A DNA stretch of 64,000 nt, taken from NCBI RefSeq assembly GCF_039543185.1, contig NZ_BAABJG010000055.1:62001-126000 (forward strand). Reading direction: 5' to 3'. Shown in pieces: positions 42,287 to 52,000 of the stretch (within the stretch, counting starts at the first letter, position 1; the number at the start of each line of letters is the position of its first letter). Made by a program: the position numbers and the translations under genes. The stretch is from Paenibacillus_S vulneris (GTDB taxonomy: Bacteria > Bacillota > Bacilli > Paenibacillales > NBRC-103111). Under the pieces are notes generated by a model. That model was not told where the DNA came from. It did no database searches and saw nothing but the letters and a program-made list of their open reading frames with translations.

Positions 42287-43684
42287 TTATTTTTGTTGTT
42301 GAGCGTTTTTATCACCGACTGTGACGGTTACTTCCTGCTTATTTCCGTTACGCATAATCGTTACTTTAACCTTGTCTCCGACTTTGGATGCCTGGATGAT
42401 TTTGGTCAAATCGTCCTTGTTTGCAATCTCTGTTCCGTTTACGGCAATAATAGCATCATAAGGTCTCAAGCCTGCTTCAAAGCCTGGAGTTTTCGGCTGG
42501 ACATCAGCGATTAACGCGCCTTTTGTGCTGGTCAAGTTCAGGTCGGACAGCATATCATCCGTAATGTTTTGAACACTCACACCCAGATATGGCGCCGGTT
42601 CTTTTGGAATTTCCACGTTGTTTTTCAGATTTTCCAGCACAGAGCTGATCGTGCTCGTAGGAATGGCGAAACCGATGCCTTGCGCTTCGGCGCTTACCGC
42701 CGTATTAATTCCGATAACCTCTCCGTTCATGTTCAATAGCGGACCGCCAGAGTTCCCCGGGTTGATAGCGGCATCTGTCTGGAATAAATGTTTATATTCG
42801 CGGGTACCTTTTTCATCCGGGATACTGATTGGACGCTCTTTAGCGCTGATCACGCCGGAGGTTACCGTATAATCAAAATCATAAGGGTTACCGATTGCTA
42901 CTACCGAATCCCCTACCCGAGTGTTATTGGAATCACCGATAGGCAGCGTTGGGAACTCTTTGTCACCTTCGATCTTCAGAACAGCCAGGTCAAGATCATA
43001 GCTGTTACCAAGCAATGTGGCCTTGAACGGCGTATCGTATCCTTGAACAGTGACTTCAATCTCATCCGCACCGTCGATGACGTGTTCATTAGTTAAAATA
43101 TAGCCGGAGGATTGAAAAATAAAGCCGGACCCCATACCGCTGGACTGCAGAGCACCGTCATTCGATTGTGACTGTTTGTCGCTTCCGCCTCCATTATAGC
43201 CAAAGAATTGGCGGAACAAAGGATCGTTATACATCGAATTGCTGCGGGAATTGTTAACCTTGACCTTCGTTTCAATCTTGACGACTGCCGGACTCGCTTG
43301 TTTGGCAATGTCCGCGATACTGCCTCCTGCAATCGAATTGGAATAGGCTGCGGTTTGCGCCGACCCGCTCGATGTTACGGAGGAGCTGGCACCGCCCGCC
43401 GCGGCGATATTCTGAGTGAATAAGTTATATTTATCCGAGACGAACATCAAGCTCCCAACAACTACTGCACCGGCCAAAAAAGCCGCCAGACTGCTTTTCA
43501 AAGTGCTGCGTTTCTTCGTATCATAATGCCCTGCCGAGTTCAAGGTCACTTTACCGGAATTAAAAAACGGGCTTCGAATTGTTTTTTCCGGCTGGATCCA
43601 CTCCGTAACAGGCTCTTCAACGGGTGATTCCATTGTCTCTGCCTCAGGTTGAGCTTTATATTCTTTATCGTAATTGTTTTCCAT
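42287..43684 (-). CDS. htrA: HtrA-type membrane serine protease (S1C)
   Basis: A 465-residue protease of the envelope quality-control type. It has an acidic cytoplasmic tail (1-60), one membrane segment (about 65-84) and a Ser/Gly-rich linker. The trypsin-like domain has catalytic H201 in LTNEHVI, D232 in SYDLDLAVL and S312 in NPGNSGGPL, and a C-terminal PDZ domain spans about 365-455 (LGVSVQNITDDM, GFEAGLRPYDAIIAVNG). It degrades misfolded secreted proteins outside the cell membrane. The ATG at 43684 has GGGAGGT eight bases upstream. A tandem 11-bp repeat in its promoter region resembles a response-regulator site, as in CssRS control of B. subtilis htrA. Confidence 0.93.
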   Translation of the reverse strand: MENNYDKEYKAQPEAETMESPVEEPVTEWIQPEKTIRSPFFNSGKVTLNSAGHYDTKKRSTLKSSLAAFLAGAVVVGSLMFVSDKYNLFTQNIAAAGGASSSVTSSGSAQTAAYSNSIAGGSIADIAKQASPAVVKIETKVKVNNSRSNSMYNDPLFRQFFGYNGGGSDKQSQSNDGALQSSGMGSGFIFQSSGYILTNEHVIDGADEIEVTVQGYDTPFKATLLGNSYDLDLAVLKIEGDKEFPTLPIGDSNNTRVGDSVVAIGNPYDFDYTVTSGVISAKERPISIPDEKGTREYKHLFQTDAAINPGNSGGPLLNMNGEVIGINTAVSAEAQGIGFAIPTSTISSVLENLKNNVEIPKEPAPYLGVSVQNITDDMLSDLNLTSTKGALIADVQPKTPGFEAGLRPYDAIIAVNGTEIANKDDLTKIIQASKVGDKVKVTIMRNGNKQEVTVTVGDKNAQQQK

Positions 43685-43757
43685 TGTAAAATACCTCCCA
43701 TATGTCCGTGATATGAATTCGTTCACTAGCCATCGGCTATGAATTTATAATAGAATT

Positions 43758-43779
43758 CGTACCTTAAACGTACTTTAAA
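43758..43779 (-). promoter_or_regulatory. Tandem 11-bp repeat upstream of htrA
   Basis: Minus strand TTTAAAGTACG and TTTAAGGTACG are directly adjacent, one helical turn each, just upstream of a -10-like TATAAA. This fits binding of an OmpR-type regulator dimer such as a CssR homologue. The rest of 43785-43950 shows no gene or motif I can support. Confidence 0.5.
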
Positions 43780-43952
43780 ATTAGTTAAATAGGAGGTAAA
43801 AGCCTGCAAGTGGCGTCGTTACTGAAAGAAAGCTTGTTTGAGCCTCTCATTTGCTAGACGAGGCTTGTCTATCAGACGCTATTTTTAAGCTGGGATTAAT
43901 CCTCAAAAGTACCGGTAGGACAAAATAAATAGGGCATTGCTGCTCTCTAGCA

Positions 43953-43999
43953 TAAAAAAATCCCCCCTACTTCCTGCAAAAAAGAAAGTAAAGGAGATT
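43953..43999 (-). terminator. Terminator of the acetyltransferase gene
   Basis: Minus strand AATCTCCTTTACTTTC pairs with GGAAGTAGGGGGGATT across a T-rich loop, followed by TTTTTTT. Confidence 0.65.
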
Positions 44000-44015
44000 C
44001 ATAGGGCTGCTATAT

Positions 44016-44567
44016 TTACTTTTTAAAAGTAACGGACTTTTCATATTTGCTGAAGCCGTCTTGTTCCCCTTTATAGGTGTAGCCGTTTCGGCTGTAAAAT
44101 TGGTTTAATTGCGGACTGCTGGCAATGCAGTCGAGCCGAACAATGCTTTTCCCATCAAAATGGATTCCTGAATCGCACCATTGCAGGATAGCTTGTCCGA
44201 GGCCTGAATTTGCAAATTCGCGTTTGACCGCAAGCCGATGGATATAAACGGCACGATCCTCCGTGTGCGCTTCGGCGCCCCAAAGCTTATAATCCCATTC
44301 ACTAGGCTTCTGCAGCAGCATGACTACACCTGCGATACTCTCCTCTTTCTTGCAGACGAATACATCGCCGCGCCGTACTGCTTCCACCGTATTGTGGGAG
44401 TCATGACCTTCCAGCAGCCCTCTCCATTGGGATGAGCCTTTGCTGCGCAGCCATTCCGCAATCTCTATAAGCAAAGCCATGATAGCCTCAGTATCTTGGG
44501 GTTGAGCCTGCACCATTATGCTATTTTCGCTGATTAGATGATCATGAATAGTAAAAGCTTGGTTCAT
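44016..44567 (-). CDS. GNAT-family N-acetyltransferase
   Basis: A 183-residue acetyltransferase fold. The N-terminal helix is EAIMALLIEIAEWLRSKGSSQW, the central strands are VFVCKKEESIAGVVMLLQ, and the acetyl-CoA loop is in AVKREFANSGLGQAILQWC, where the usual Q/R-x-x-G-x-G/A is changed to FANSGLG. RLDCIASSPQLNQFYSRNGY follows. The acceptor is unknown. I start it at MNQAFTIHDH because AAGGAGG lies nine bases upstream and this ATG overlaps the upstream cyclase stop (TAATG). The longer frame to the right is inside the cyclase gene and is not used. Confidence 0.85.
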   Translation of the reverse strand: MNQAFTIHDHLISENSIMVQAQPQDTEAIMALLIEIAEWLRSKGSSQWRGLLEGHDSHNTVEAVRRGDVFVCKKEESIAGVVMLLQKPSEWDYKLWGAEAHTEDRAVYIHRLAVKREFANSGLGQAILQWCDSGIHFDGKSIVRLDCIASSPQLNQFYSRNGYTYKGEQDGFSKYEKSVTFKK

Positions 44568-46174
44568 TAGCGCAAACCTCCTTCTTGGTTGACTTCCGTT
44601 CGATTTCTCCCTTTCCGTTTCGCCTCGTATAGAGCTTGATCGGCCAAACCCAGCAGTTCGGAAGGCTCTTGGGCCTGGGAGGGATACTGGGCCAAACCGA
44701 TGGATAGAGTGCATGTCCTTCCAATAGGGTTCTCGGTTGTCTCAAAAGCAAGACGTATCCGTTCCGCCGTAGCGTAAGCATCTGACAGGGATGTCCCCCT
44801 CAGCAGCACGACAAACTCTTCACCGCCATACCTGCAGCTAATATCCTCTTGGCGCAAATAATGATGCAATAGTTCTGCAAGATGATTTAATACAGCATCC
44901 CCTGTCTGATGGCCGTAAGTATCGTTTATCATTTTAAAACGATCGATATCCATAATCAACAGAGAGAAGGCCGTAGTCTCCTCTACCCATTGCTTCATAA
45001 TTTTCTCAAGCGATCTGCGGTTCATTAGTCCTGTAAGCGGATCGATGGATGCTTCCCGTACCAATTGATCTGTATGCGCCTCTATATGCTTCAGGGCGTT
45101 CCCTAACGACTTTGCCAGCAAATCGGCCTCAAAGTTCCAATAACTGCCGAAGGAGGGAGCGCGGCTTTGTCCGCTTTCATAATCACTGACCTTCCTTGCC
45201 AGGGATACGAATGGGCGCGTCAAGCGGCAGGAAAACCAGATGGCAATTAAAAGCAAAAGAAAAGTCGACGGCACAAAGTAGATTAGAAGCTCCTTCGTAT
45301 AGTACTGAAGCTGATTATCGACAGCCTGCTTGGGGGAGACGACGACAATCCCCCATCCATTTGAGGGAACTACGGAATAACCGGCTAGCTGAGACACCCC
45401 CCGCGTATTCGTAACCTGCTGCTTGCCGCTCCGTCCTTGGGTAATTTGGTTTACGACCGGATTGGCAGATACCAGCTCCCCTACTCGGCCCAATTCGGGA
45501 TGGAATAGCAGATACCCATCCGAACTGACCACATAGTAGTAGGAGCCGTACTCATCAATGGAAGAGCTGCCGAAAACCTGGCTGATCACATTAGGCTCCT
45601 GAAGGTAGATCGTCCCTAATAAGTAACCCCGGAATTCGCCCTGCTGATCGAATATCGGTTCGCTCATCGACACGATCAATCTATTCGTAACCGAAGTGAC
45701 GTAAGGCTTGGACAGGTACGGCGTCCTCAGCCTTATCGCACTCCTTGCTGCCTCGGTCAATACAACCGTTCCTTCGATCCTGCTGAGCGACGCCGGTGTC
45801 GCCGCATGAACGCGTCCCGTCTCCTCCACCAGTACGATAGAATTGAAGAACCGGCTGCTATTTCTCAGCAATTCCAGCTTTTGATTAACATCTTGAACGG
45901 TCATATCCGGATAGTTCCGAAGGGTTTCAGCCGAATAATGCAAGCTCTCTTTCATGGTTGTGAAAATGCCGTCCATGGACATACTCATTTTGTTCGCAGT
46001 AAAGGAATTTAGATTCAGAGTGGTTTCTGTTAAAGATTTTTTCTTGGAATGAAAGGATAGAACCAGGAGAATCGTTGCGGTAACCAAGATCGTTAAACAA
46101 ACCATTCCCGTGACGAGCGTAGTCAAGCTCACCTTTTTTTTCTGGATGATTTGAAGCTCTCGAAGAAGGGACAT
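44567..46174 (-). CDS. Membrane diguanylate cyclase with extracellular Cache-type sensor
   Basis: A 535-residue protein that should make cyclic di-GMP. TM1 is about 17-42, an extracytoplasmic double-Cache-like domain spans 45-280 (SIVLVEETGRVHAATPA, YYVVSSDGYLLFHPELG, GWGIVVVSP), and TM2 is about 292-312. The GGDEF domain starts at ASIDPLTGLMNRRSLEKI and has the active-site GGEEF (CRYGGEEFVVLLRG). No RxxD inhibitory site is obvious at the usual position. No EAL domain is present. The acetyltransferase is translationally coupled by a one-base overlap. A GAGG site precedes the ATG. Confidence 0.92.
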   Translation of the reverse strand: MSLLRELQIIQKKKVSLTTLVTGMVCLTILVTATILLVLSFHSKKKSLTETTLNLNSFTANKMSMSMDGIFTTMKESLHYSAETLRNYPDMTVQDVNQKLELLRNSSRFFNSIVLVEETGRVHAATPASLSRIEGTVVLTEAARSAIRLRTPYLSKPYVTSVTNRLIVSMSEPIFDQQGEFRGYLLGTIYLQEPNVISQVFGSSSIDEYGSYYYVVSSDGYLLFHPELGRVGELVSANPVVNQITQGRSGKQQVTNTRGVSQLAGYSVVPSNGWGIVVVSPKQAVDNQLQYYTKELLIYFVPSTFLLLLIAIWFSCRLTRPFVSLARKVSDYESGQSRAPSFGSYWNFEADLLAKSLGNALKHIEAHTDQLVREASIDPLTGLMNRRSLEKIMKQWVEETTAFSLLIMDIDRFKMINDTYGHQTGDAVLNHLAELLHHYLRQEDISCRYGGEEFVVLLRGTSLSDAYATAERIRLAFETTENPIGRTCTLSIGLAQYPSQAQEPSELLGLADQALYEAKRKGRNRTEVNQEGGLR

Positions 46175-46381
46175 GTATCCTCACCAGTAGTTAGATTAAT
46201 AGAACAACATGTGTATTATACAATAGATAGGGATGAGGTACACAGATCTAAACAGGACTTAAGATAAAATTAATGTGACGATTCCTTTGAAAATCACGTT
46301 GCTCAGCCCCCAGAAAATGGTAAAAGCCCCCAAACCCAAGAAATCCTCTTAGGCTGAGAGCTTTGGATATGACCTTATGGA

Positions 46382-47128
46382 TTAGAGCGCTAATTGAAAA
46401 ATATGTTTCTGAATCGCTTTGGCAACCCCATCCCGCTCATTCGTATCCGTTACCGCATGGGCCGCCCGCTTCAGCTCCTCGTCCGCGTTGCCCATAGCAA
46501 CCCCGAGGCCGGCCGCCTGGATTAACCGGAAATCATTCATATTATCGCCAATGGCCATGACCTGCTCCATTCCAATGCCCAGCTGCTCGCATACGATGCG
46601 GACGCCGGATTCCTTGGAAATCCCTTTGGGGGAGATTTCAATATTTACCGCCGCGGAGCGCGTAATCTCCAAAGTGCCCCAGCTCTCAATAATATCGCGA
46701 AGCCGCTGTATTGTGTCCAGATCATCATGGCGAATGCCGAACTTCATCCAGTCGCGTTCAAACATTTGCTCCGTCCAGTTCCGCTTGCTCGTCAGGCTCT
46801 CTACGCTGTAGCCCCAATAATGGGCACCCCATTCAACCGCTAATTGCTGGAGCCGAAGCACATGATCACGATCGATATACACCCGCTTAGCGAGCACCTC
46901 AGGACGTTCCCATACCTCGGCTCCATTGACAAGAACCATCGGGGTCTGCAGTTCAAGCTCCTCCCAAAATGTCTTGGCTGTCTGTGTGCCGCGGCCAGTC
47001 GCGAAGATCACCTTCACGCCTGCCTCGACCGCCCTATGAATCCAGGCCTTCGTTTCTTCCGTTATCGTCTTGTCCTCCGTTAATGTCGTCCCGTCTAAAT
47101 CCAGAGCCAATAATCGGACTTGCGGCAT
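46382..47128 (-). CDS. Cof-type HAD phosphatase
   Basis: A 248-residue HAD-superfamily phosphatase of the Cof/YcsE group. Motif I is LLALDLDGTTL (nucleophile Asp near residue 9), motif II is IFATGRGTQT, the C2-type cap is in the middle, motif III Lys is in ISPKGISKESGV, and motif IV is MAIGDNMNDFRLIQAAGLGVAMGNA. Such enzymes dephosphorylate sugar phosphates and similar metabolites. The start at MPQVRLLALD has GGGAGGGAG upstream. It follows the ROK gene by 43 bases, so it probably removes phosphate from an intermediate of the sugar pathway controlled there. Confidence 0.9.
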   Translation of the reverse strand: MPQVRLLALDLDGTTLTEDKTITEETKAWIHRAVEAGVKVIFATGRGTQTAKTFWEELELQTPMVLVNGAEVWERPEVLAKRVYIDRDHVLRLQQLAVEWGAHYWGYSVESLTSKRNWTEQMFERDWMKFGIRHDDLDTIQRLRDIIESWGTLEITRSAAVNIEISPKGISKESGVRIVCEQLGIGMEQVMAIGDNMNDFRLIQAAGLGVAMGNADEELKRAAHAVTDTNERDGVAKAIQKHIFQLAL

Positions 47129-47171
47129 TTCCGCTCCCTCCCAAATCTTATTTGGATCAACCGTCCTTACT

Positions 47172-48350
47172 CTATAGAGATAAGCTTTCGAGCGGCACAT
47201 CAAAAAAATGATTCACGACAAGGCCGCCGGCCGATGTAGATTCATTCGGGGTTTGCGGCAAGTAAACCAGCTTGACTCCCCGGCATGATTCCGGAATAGT
47301 AGAATAAATCCGCTTCTCTAGCGGAGTGCGAAGCCGTGTCCCCAGCACATCTATCATCTTGCCGGTCAGCAGCACATGATCCGGATTGAAGAACGTGATC
47401 ACGTTGCTTATCGCCGTTCCTATCGCAGGCTCAATCTTATTCAGCAGCGCTGCGGCCTGCTCCTCCCCCGCATCCAGCTGCTCCGCAAAGCTCTCCGGCG
47501 TATATCCGGCGTTGCGCTTCAACCCGCTGACCGAGGCCAAGGTGGTCAAGCAGCCTCTGGCTCCGCAGTGGCATACGGGCGTTTCTTCAGGAGCAAACGC
47601 CTTATAATGGCCGAATTCACCTGCGACATGCGAGGAACCCGTACACAGCTGTTTATTCAAAACAAGAGCCCCGCCAATGCCATAATCCAGCTTGATCGTC
47701 ACATTATTAGCCGAATCCGCCAAACGTCCTTTGAGATTCTCAACGATGGCCAGCAGGTTGGCATCGTTCTCCAAATATATTGGAACATTGTATCGCTCTT
47801 CCAGCCGTTCCTTCAGAGGGAACTTCTTCCAGCGAAGACCCGGGGAATAAATGACCACTCCTTGTTTGGAGTCGACAAGTCCTTGAATGCTGCAGCCGAT
47901 GCCTTTGAGCTGATGCGGCTTCGGAACTCGCTTCATCAGCTCATCGACGATTTGGATGATGTACTCAAGGGGATGCTCCACATCACGATAAGCCTGAACC
48001 TGCTCCTTGATTTCGTGAATCGTATGGTGCTGGAAATCAATCAAGGTTCCTCTGACGTATTTCACTGCAAGCTCAATCCCAATGGCATACATCTCCCCGG
48101 TCTTGACAACGAGCGGGATTGGCTTTCTCCCGCTATTGCCGGCAATGGGGTCGGTTTCGAGCAAATAATCGTCCTTAAGCAGCCTGTTCACAATATTGGT
48201 AATCGTTTGTTGGGTAAGGCCCGTTTTCTCAGCCAGCTCCACTCGCGAAATGGGGCCTTCGGTATAAATCAGACGCAGCACTTTCTGCTGGTTGATGGAT
48301 TTAAGCAGTTTGTTGCTAGTCGTTCTTTCAGGCTTCACGGGATGCAGCAC
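47172..48350 (-). CDS. ROK-family transcriptional regulator (NagC/XylR type)
   Basis: A 392-residue repressor. The N-terminal winged helix is INQQKVLRLIYTEGPISRVELAEKTGLTQQTITNIVNRLL (about 19-58), followed by the ROK sugar-binding domain. The zinc-type motif HYKAFAPEETPVCHCGARGCL is present. The kinase-like loop is DYGIGGALV instead of GTGIGGG, consistent with a regulator rather than a kinase. It overlaps the DUF218 gene by 23 bases and lies in a three-gene operon. The palindrome TAAATCAAATTGATTAA at that operon's promoter, repeated upstream of two catabolic genes, is its likely operator. The inducer should be a sugar from the degraded glycan. Confidence 0.93.
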   Translation of the reverse strand: MLHPVKPERTTSNKLLKSINQQKVLRLIYTEGPISRVELAEKTGLTQQTITNIVNRLLKDDYLLETDPIAGNSGRKPIPLVVKTGEMYAIGIELAVKYVRGTLIDFQHHTIHEIKEQVQAYRDVEHPLEYIIQIVDELMKRVPKPHQLKGIGCSIQGLVDSKQGVVIYSPGLRWKKFPLKERLEERYNVPIYLENDANLLAIVENLKGRLADSANNVTIKLDYGIGGALVLNKQLCTGSSHVAGEFGHYKAFAPEETPVCHCGARGCLTTLASVSGLKRNAGYTPESFAEQLDAGEEQAAALLNKIEPAIGTAISNVITFFNPDHVLLTGKMIDVLGTRLRTPLEKRIYSTIPESCRGVKLVYLPQTPNESTSAGGLVVNHFFDVPLESLSL

Positions 48351-48960
48351 CTTTCTTGCTCCCCATCATCTGGGGTGATTTCATATTCACCGCCTTTTCC
48401 AGCCATGGAAGGGTAAGGCGAAACGCCCGGATTTCTTGAAATGTCAGCCTCCACTGAAGCCGCAGAATGCTGCTCCAATTCCGCTCCGCGTACAGTGAAG
48501 CCGTTAATCCAAGCGTCTTCATTATATACCGCATTCGCCGCAAATGAAAAGAATTGGAAATTAACACAAACGTACATAAATTTCGCTCTGTAAGGATCAG
48601 CTTGCAGTTCACGAGATTGTGGACCGTATTACGGGAGCGGGATTCCAGGATCATTCGCTCCGCGGGAACCCCTTGGTCCAGCAAATAATCCCGCATAATC
48701 TCGGCCTCTGTCCTATTGGATTTCACGGCCCCGCCGGATAGTACCAGATAACGGTAATGATACTCGCGGTACAGACGCAGAGCCACATCCAGCCGCTCCT
48801 TTAGTAAGGGATGAATTTGATTGCCATCGCATCGGTACCCTAGAACAATCAATGCATCTGCAGGCTCCTTGCTTCTTCTGCAGGAGTGCATCCACACAAA
48901 GTACGTCAAAGGCACAGCCGCAATGATGCACAGCATCGTCATAAGTGCTATTTCCCACAT
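48328..48960 (-). CDS. DUF218 (YdcF/ElyC/SanA-type) membrane-anchored protein
   Basis: A 210-residue protein with an N-terminal membrane segment (about 4-25) and a DUF218 domain. Seen are ADALIVLGYRCDGNQIHP, LVLSGGAVKSNRTEAEIM, ERMILESRSRNTVHN and VLISNSFHLRRMRYIMKTLGL. The family is linked to cell-wall and polysaccharide processes in E. coli (ElyC, SanA), but its biochemical activity is not established. It is the first gene of the DUF218-ROK-HAD operon and carries the candidate ROK operator in its promoter. Confidence 0.85.
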   Translation of the reverse strand: MWEIALMTMLCIIAAVPLTYFVWMHSCRRSKEPADALIVLGYRCDGNQIHPLLKERLDVALRLYREYHYRYLVLSGGAVKSNRTEAEIMRDYLLDQGVPAERMILESRSRNTVHNLVNCKLILTERNLCTFVLISNSFHLRRMRYIMKTLGLTASLYAERNWSSILRLQWRLTFQEIRAFRLTLPWLEKAVNMKSPQMMGSKKGAASREA

Positions 48961-49002
48961 CCTGCTGTTCCTTTCCGATTGGTTAGTGCCTCAATATAAT
49001 TA

Positions 49003-49019
49003 TAAATCAAATTGATTAA
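49003..49019. promoter_or_regulatory. Candidate ROK operator 1 (own operon)
   Basis: TAAATCAAATTGATTAA, a 17-bp palindrome, lies four bases downstream of the -10 box at the expected transcription start of the DUF218-ROK-HAD operon. It is nearly identical to sites at 56270-56286 and 57546-57562, which suggests autorepression. Confidence 0.7.
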
Positions 49020-49023
49020 TTAC

Positions 49024-49052
49024 ATGATACGATAAAACCATCCCTTCGACAA
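49024..49052 (-). promoter_or_regulatory. Promoter of the DUF218-ROK-HAD operon
   Basis: Minus strand TTGTCG (49047-49052) and TATCAT (49024-49029) are spaced 17 bases; operator 1 follows immediately. Confidence 0.6.
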
Positions 49053-49073
49053 TCCCTTATTTATCTAGCTCTG

Positions 49074-52000
49074 CTATTCCTTTCCCTCGTTCAATTTCAC
49101 CTGCTTGAGAACGCCGGTCGATAGATTGCCGCTTGTATCCAAGGCTTGCACGAGAACCTCATAGAACCCGTGCTTTAAGCTGCTTGCCTCCACCCTGGTA
49201 ACACCGGGAGGAGCGAACAGTTCAACGCTCCGTTCCTTCTTGTCATTGCCGCCTTTGGGTGAAATGACAACACGCGTTCCAGCATAATCCTTATCCTGTG
49301 GCGGTACGAAGGTCACCTGAATGGTATGACTGAGACCATATACTTGTAACGAAACCGTATCCCCCGGCGGAAGAGTATCTTTGGCAGTAAGCAGTGGTAC
49401 GGCACCGCTGCGTGTTGAGTTCCCCGCTGCATCATACGCTTCAACCTCGACCCTATACGAAGTGTAGCCGACCAAGTCATCCATCCTATAACTGCATTCT
49501 TGCTGGCAGCGATCTGACAGGATAGCATCTACCGTCTGGTCATTGCGGTAAATACGATAACCCTGTACTCCTATATTATCTGACGCCGGGTTCCAATGGA
49601 TCGTGGCAGCATGGTAGGTTACATCGGTTACCGTAAGGGCAGCCCCTCCGTTCCAAACAGGAGGCAAATGATCCGGTGCTTTAACCCGGAATGACCATTC
49701 TGCAGCAGGTATTGCGTATGTTCCCGCCTTATCCGCCGCCTCGATTTTGATATGATGATCCCCTTCCGACGACAGATTGGAGCCCGGTAAGACAAGAATC
49801 CGTTTTCGCTCCGGATCATACGTCGCGTTCACCGAAACACCATCCACTACCGCAATGATAGAAGACGGATCGACGCCGCTTCCCTCATCCGTCACATTCA
49901 CGCTAATGGAAGGGCGCAGACCTGTAACCTCCGTCCCCGGTGCCGGTGTCGGATCACTGAACACAGGCCCTGTTACATCTTCGCCCAAGTCCATATATTC
50001 CGCTCTCAGATTGTCCAGATATACTGCGCCTTTATTTTTATTTGCCGGGTCTGATTCACTGACAACGATGTATCGAACCTTCAAAGGATATATCGTATTC
50101 TCCGGTACCGGAGCCGTCACGTATTTCCAGCCGGTCCAATCCAGCGCTCCAGGCTCTGTAAGGTCAAAGATTCTATTGGTTCCGTTGCCGTCGGTGACGC
50201 CAAGTCTCAAATAATGGCGATTCGAATCGCCGTAGACCCACAATCCAAACCGGTAAGGCTTCCCTTCCACTTCTCTTCCTATTTCTCCATTCTCATCTAG
50301 CAAGTTGACATAGGCATTGGAAGTACCGCCTTTTCCCGTGAAATCATAAGTGAGCTTTAAGGATTTCGTCCCGTAGCGAACGGGATTAGGCCTGGCTACA
50401 GCATTAATTGTTACAGAGCCTGCTACGGCATTCGCATCCTTGGTTTGCATATGATCCGTGCTTTCGAACGGCTCTAGCAGCTGCGGAAGCTTGCCTACCT
50501 GAACGACGGCTTCAGCACTCACCTGACCGAATGAGGCGTGAACTTTGCCGTCTGCGGTTCCATAGGCTGCCTGCAGTTTCCCGTCGCTTGTCACAGTTCC
50601 TATTGCACCCTCCACGGACCAAGCTAGCCGCTCCGGAGAGATCCAGACTCGCTGGCCTTCGGTATTGAAGGCTTGAGGTTGAAATACGGCAACAGCTCCC
50701 GGCTCAATTACGGCCGGATTCGGTTCAAGAACGAGTCGCTCCAAGGCATCGACTACGATAACTTCAATCTGCTTCATCACGCTTCCGCTCTGAACCGTCA
50801 AATGCCCGGTGCCTGGCGTCAACGAGGCCGTAAAGCTTCCCTTGCGGTCCACGGTTCCTACAGCTCCCTGGACTGACCATTGAAGCTCCTCCCTGGAAAC
50901 AGGTACGCCATTCCCATATGCGTCCCGGCCTTTGACCTCGAACTCCACCCTGCTTCCTGCGGCAACTTGAAGCGGAGCTTCAGGGTTCACAACAAGCGTA
51001 TTCAACGGACCTACCGGTGCGGTAGTGATAATCGCAATAGCATTGCCTACCGCACGGTCATGACCATCGGAAGGCCGGTTTAACAGACTGGGGTGCATAT
51101 CCCCCGGCTGCCGGACGTAATAAGTTGTCGAGCCCCCGCCATCGATATTGATTGCATTTTCCATCCCCAGGCTTTGTAAGTAATAAGCGCCTTCGGCCAT
51201 CGTGATTCCGTCGGAATGTCCCGGTTGTCTTCCGTCGACCGTTAGAAGGTACAGCTTCCCTTGCTTTGTGGCAACCATTGTTCTGGGGTGTCTATCGCTG
51301 GTATTGGCATCGGCGGGATCAAGCACGGTTGGAGACACGACCCCGTTCTTCAGAAGAACATACCCCAAGGTCGAATTTCCCGAAATGACTTGTTCCGCTT
51401 CCCCGAAGCCTTTGGAGAACGAGATGTCCAACCGCAGCCGTGTACCGACCGCGAGCTTCTGCCGTACCCAATCCGCCTTGGAGCCGGTAGCGGACAAGAC
51501 GAATGTCCCCGGTTCAATCGGTGTATCCGAAGCTTCCGATATCGACTCCACAACGCCGCTGACCGGCTGCCCCGGTATCAGCTTATTGGCGGGGTCATCC
51601 GCACGAATGACTGCTTCGATGCCGCCGCCCGGGGTTCTAGTGGAGCTCCCGAATCTCCAGTTGTACAAAAAAGCGTGATTGGTATGCGTCGCTGCACGGG
51701 TCCGGTTAATCATCGTCAAGGTAAGCGACTCTCCATTATCCTTGGTGAGCTTGGAGGTCATCGTTACATTCTCTTCAAGCTTAACCGAATGATCCGGCAT
51801 AATGGCCATGGCAATCTTGCTTGTCGACGGTGAGCTTACCAATTCTCCGTTCGAAATCATCAAGCCCGAGGGTACGCCTACCGTACTGAAAAAGTCCCCG
51901 TTCGTACCCGCTACGGGACGCTCTCCCTGCTGTTCAAGCTCCCCCAGCATTTGGCTGACGGTTGCGGGCGCAGATACCTCTCCATGTGACGAAACCGCTT

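Noticed and set aside
43790..43860. AGGAGG followed by a GTG-initiated 15-codon frame on the plus strand
   Set aside because: Spacing of about 13 bases and a very short product with no further support; probably chance.
47376..48416. 346-codon open frame on the plus strand
   Set aside because: It is antisense to the ROK gene, which has full domain support; no motif is seen in the plus-strand product.
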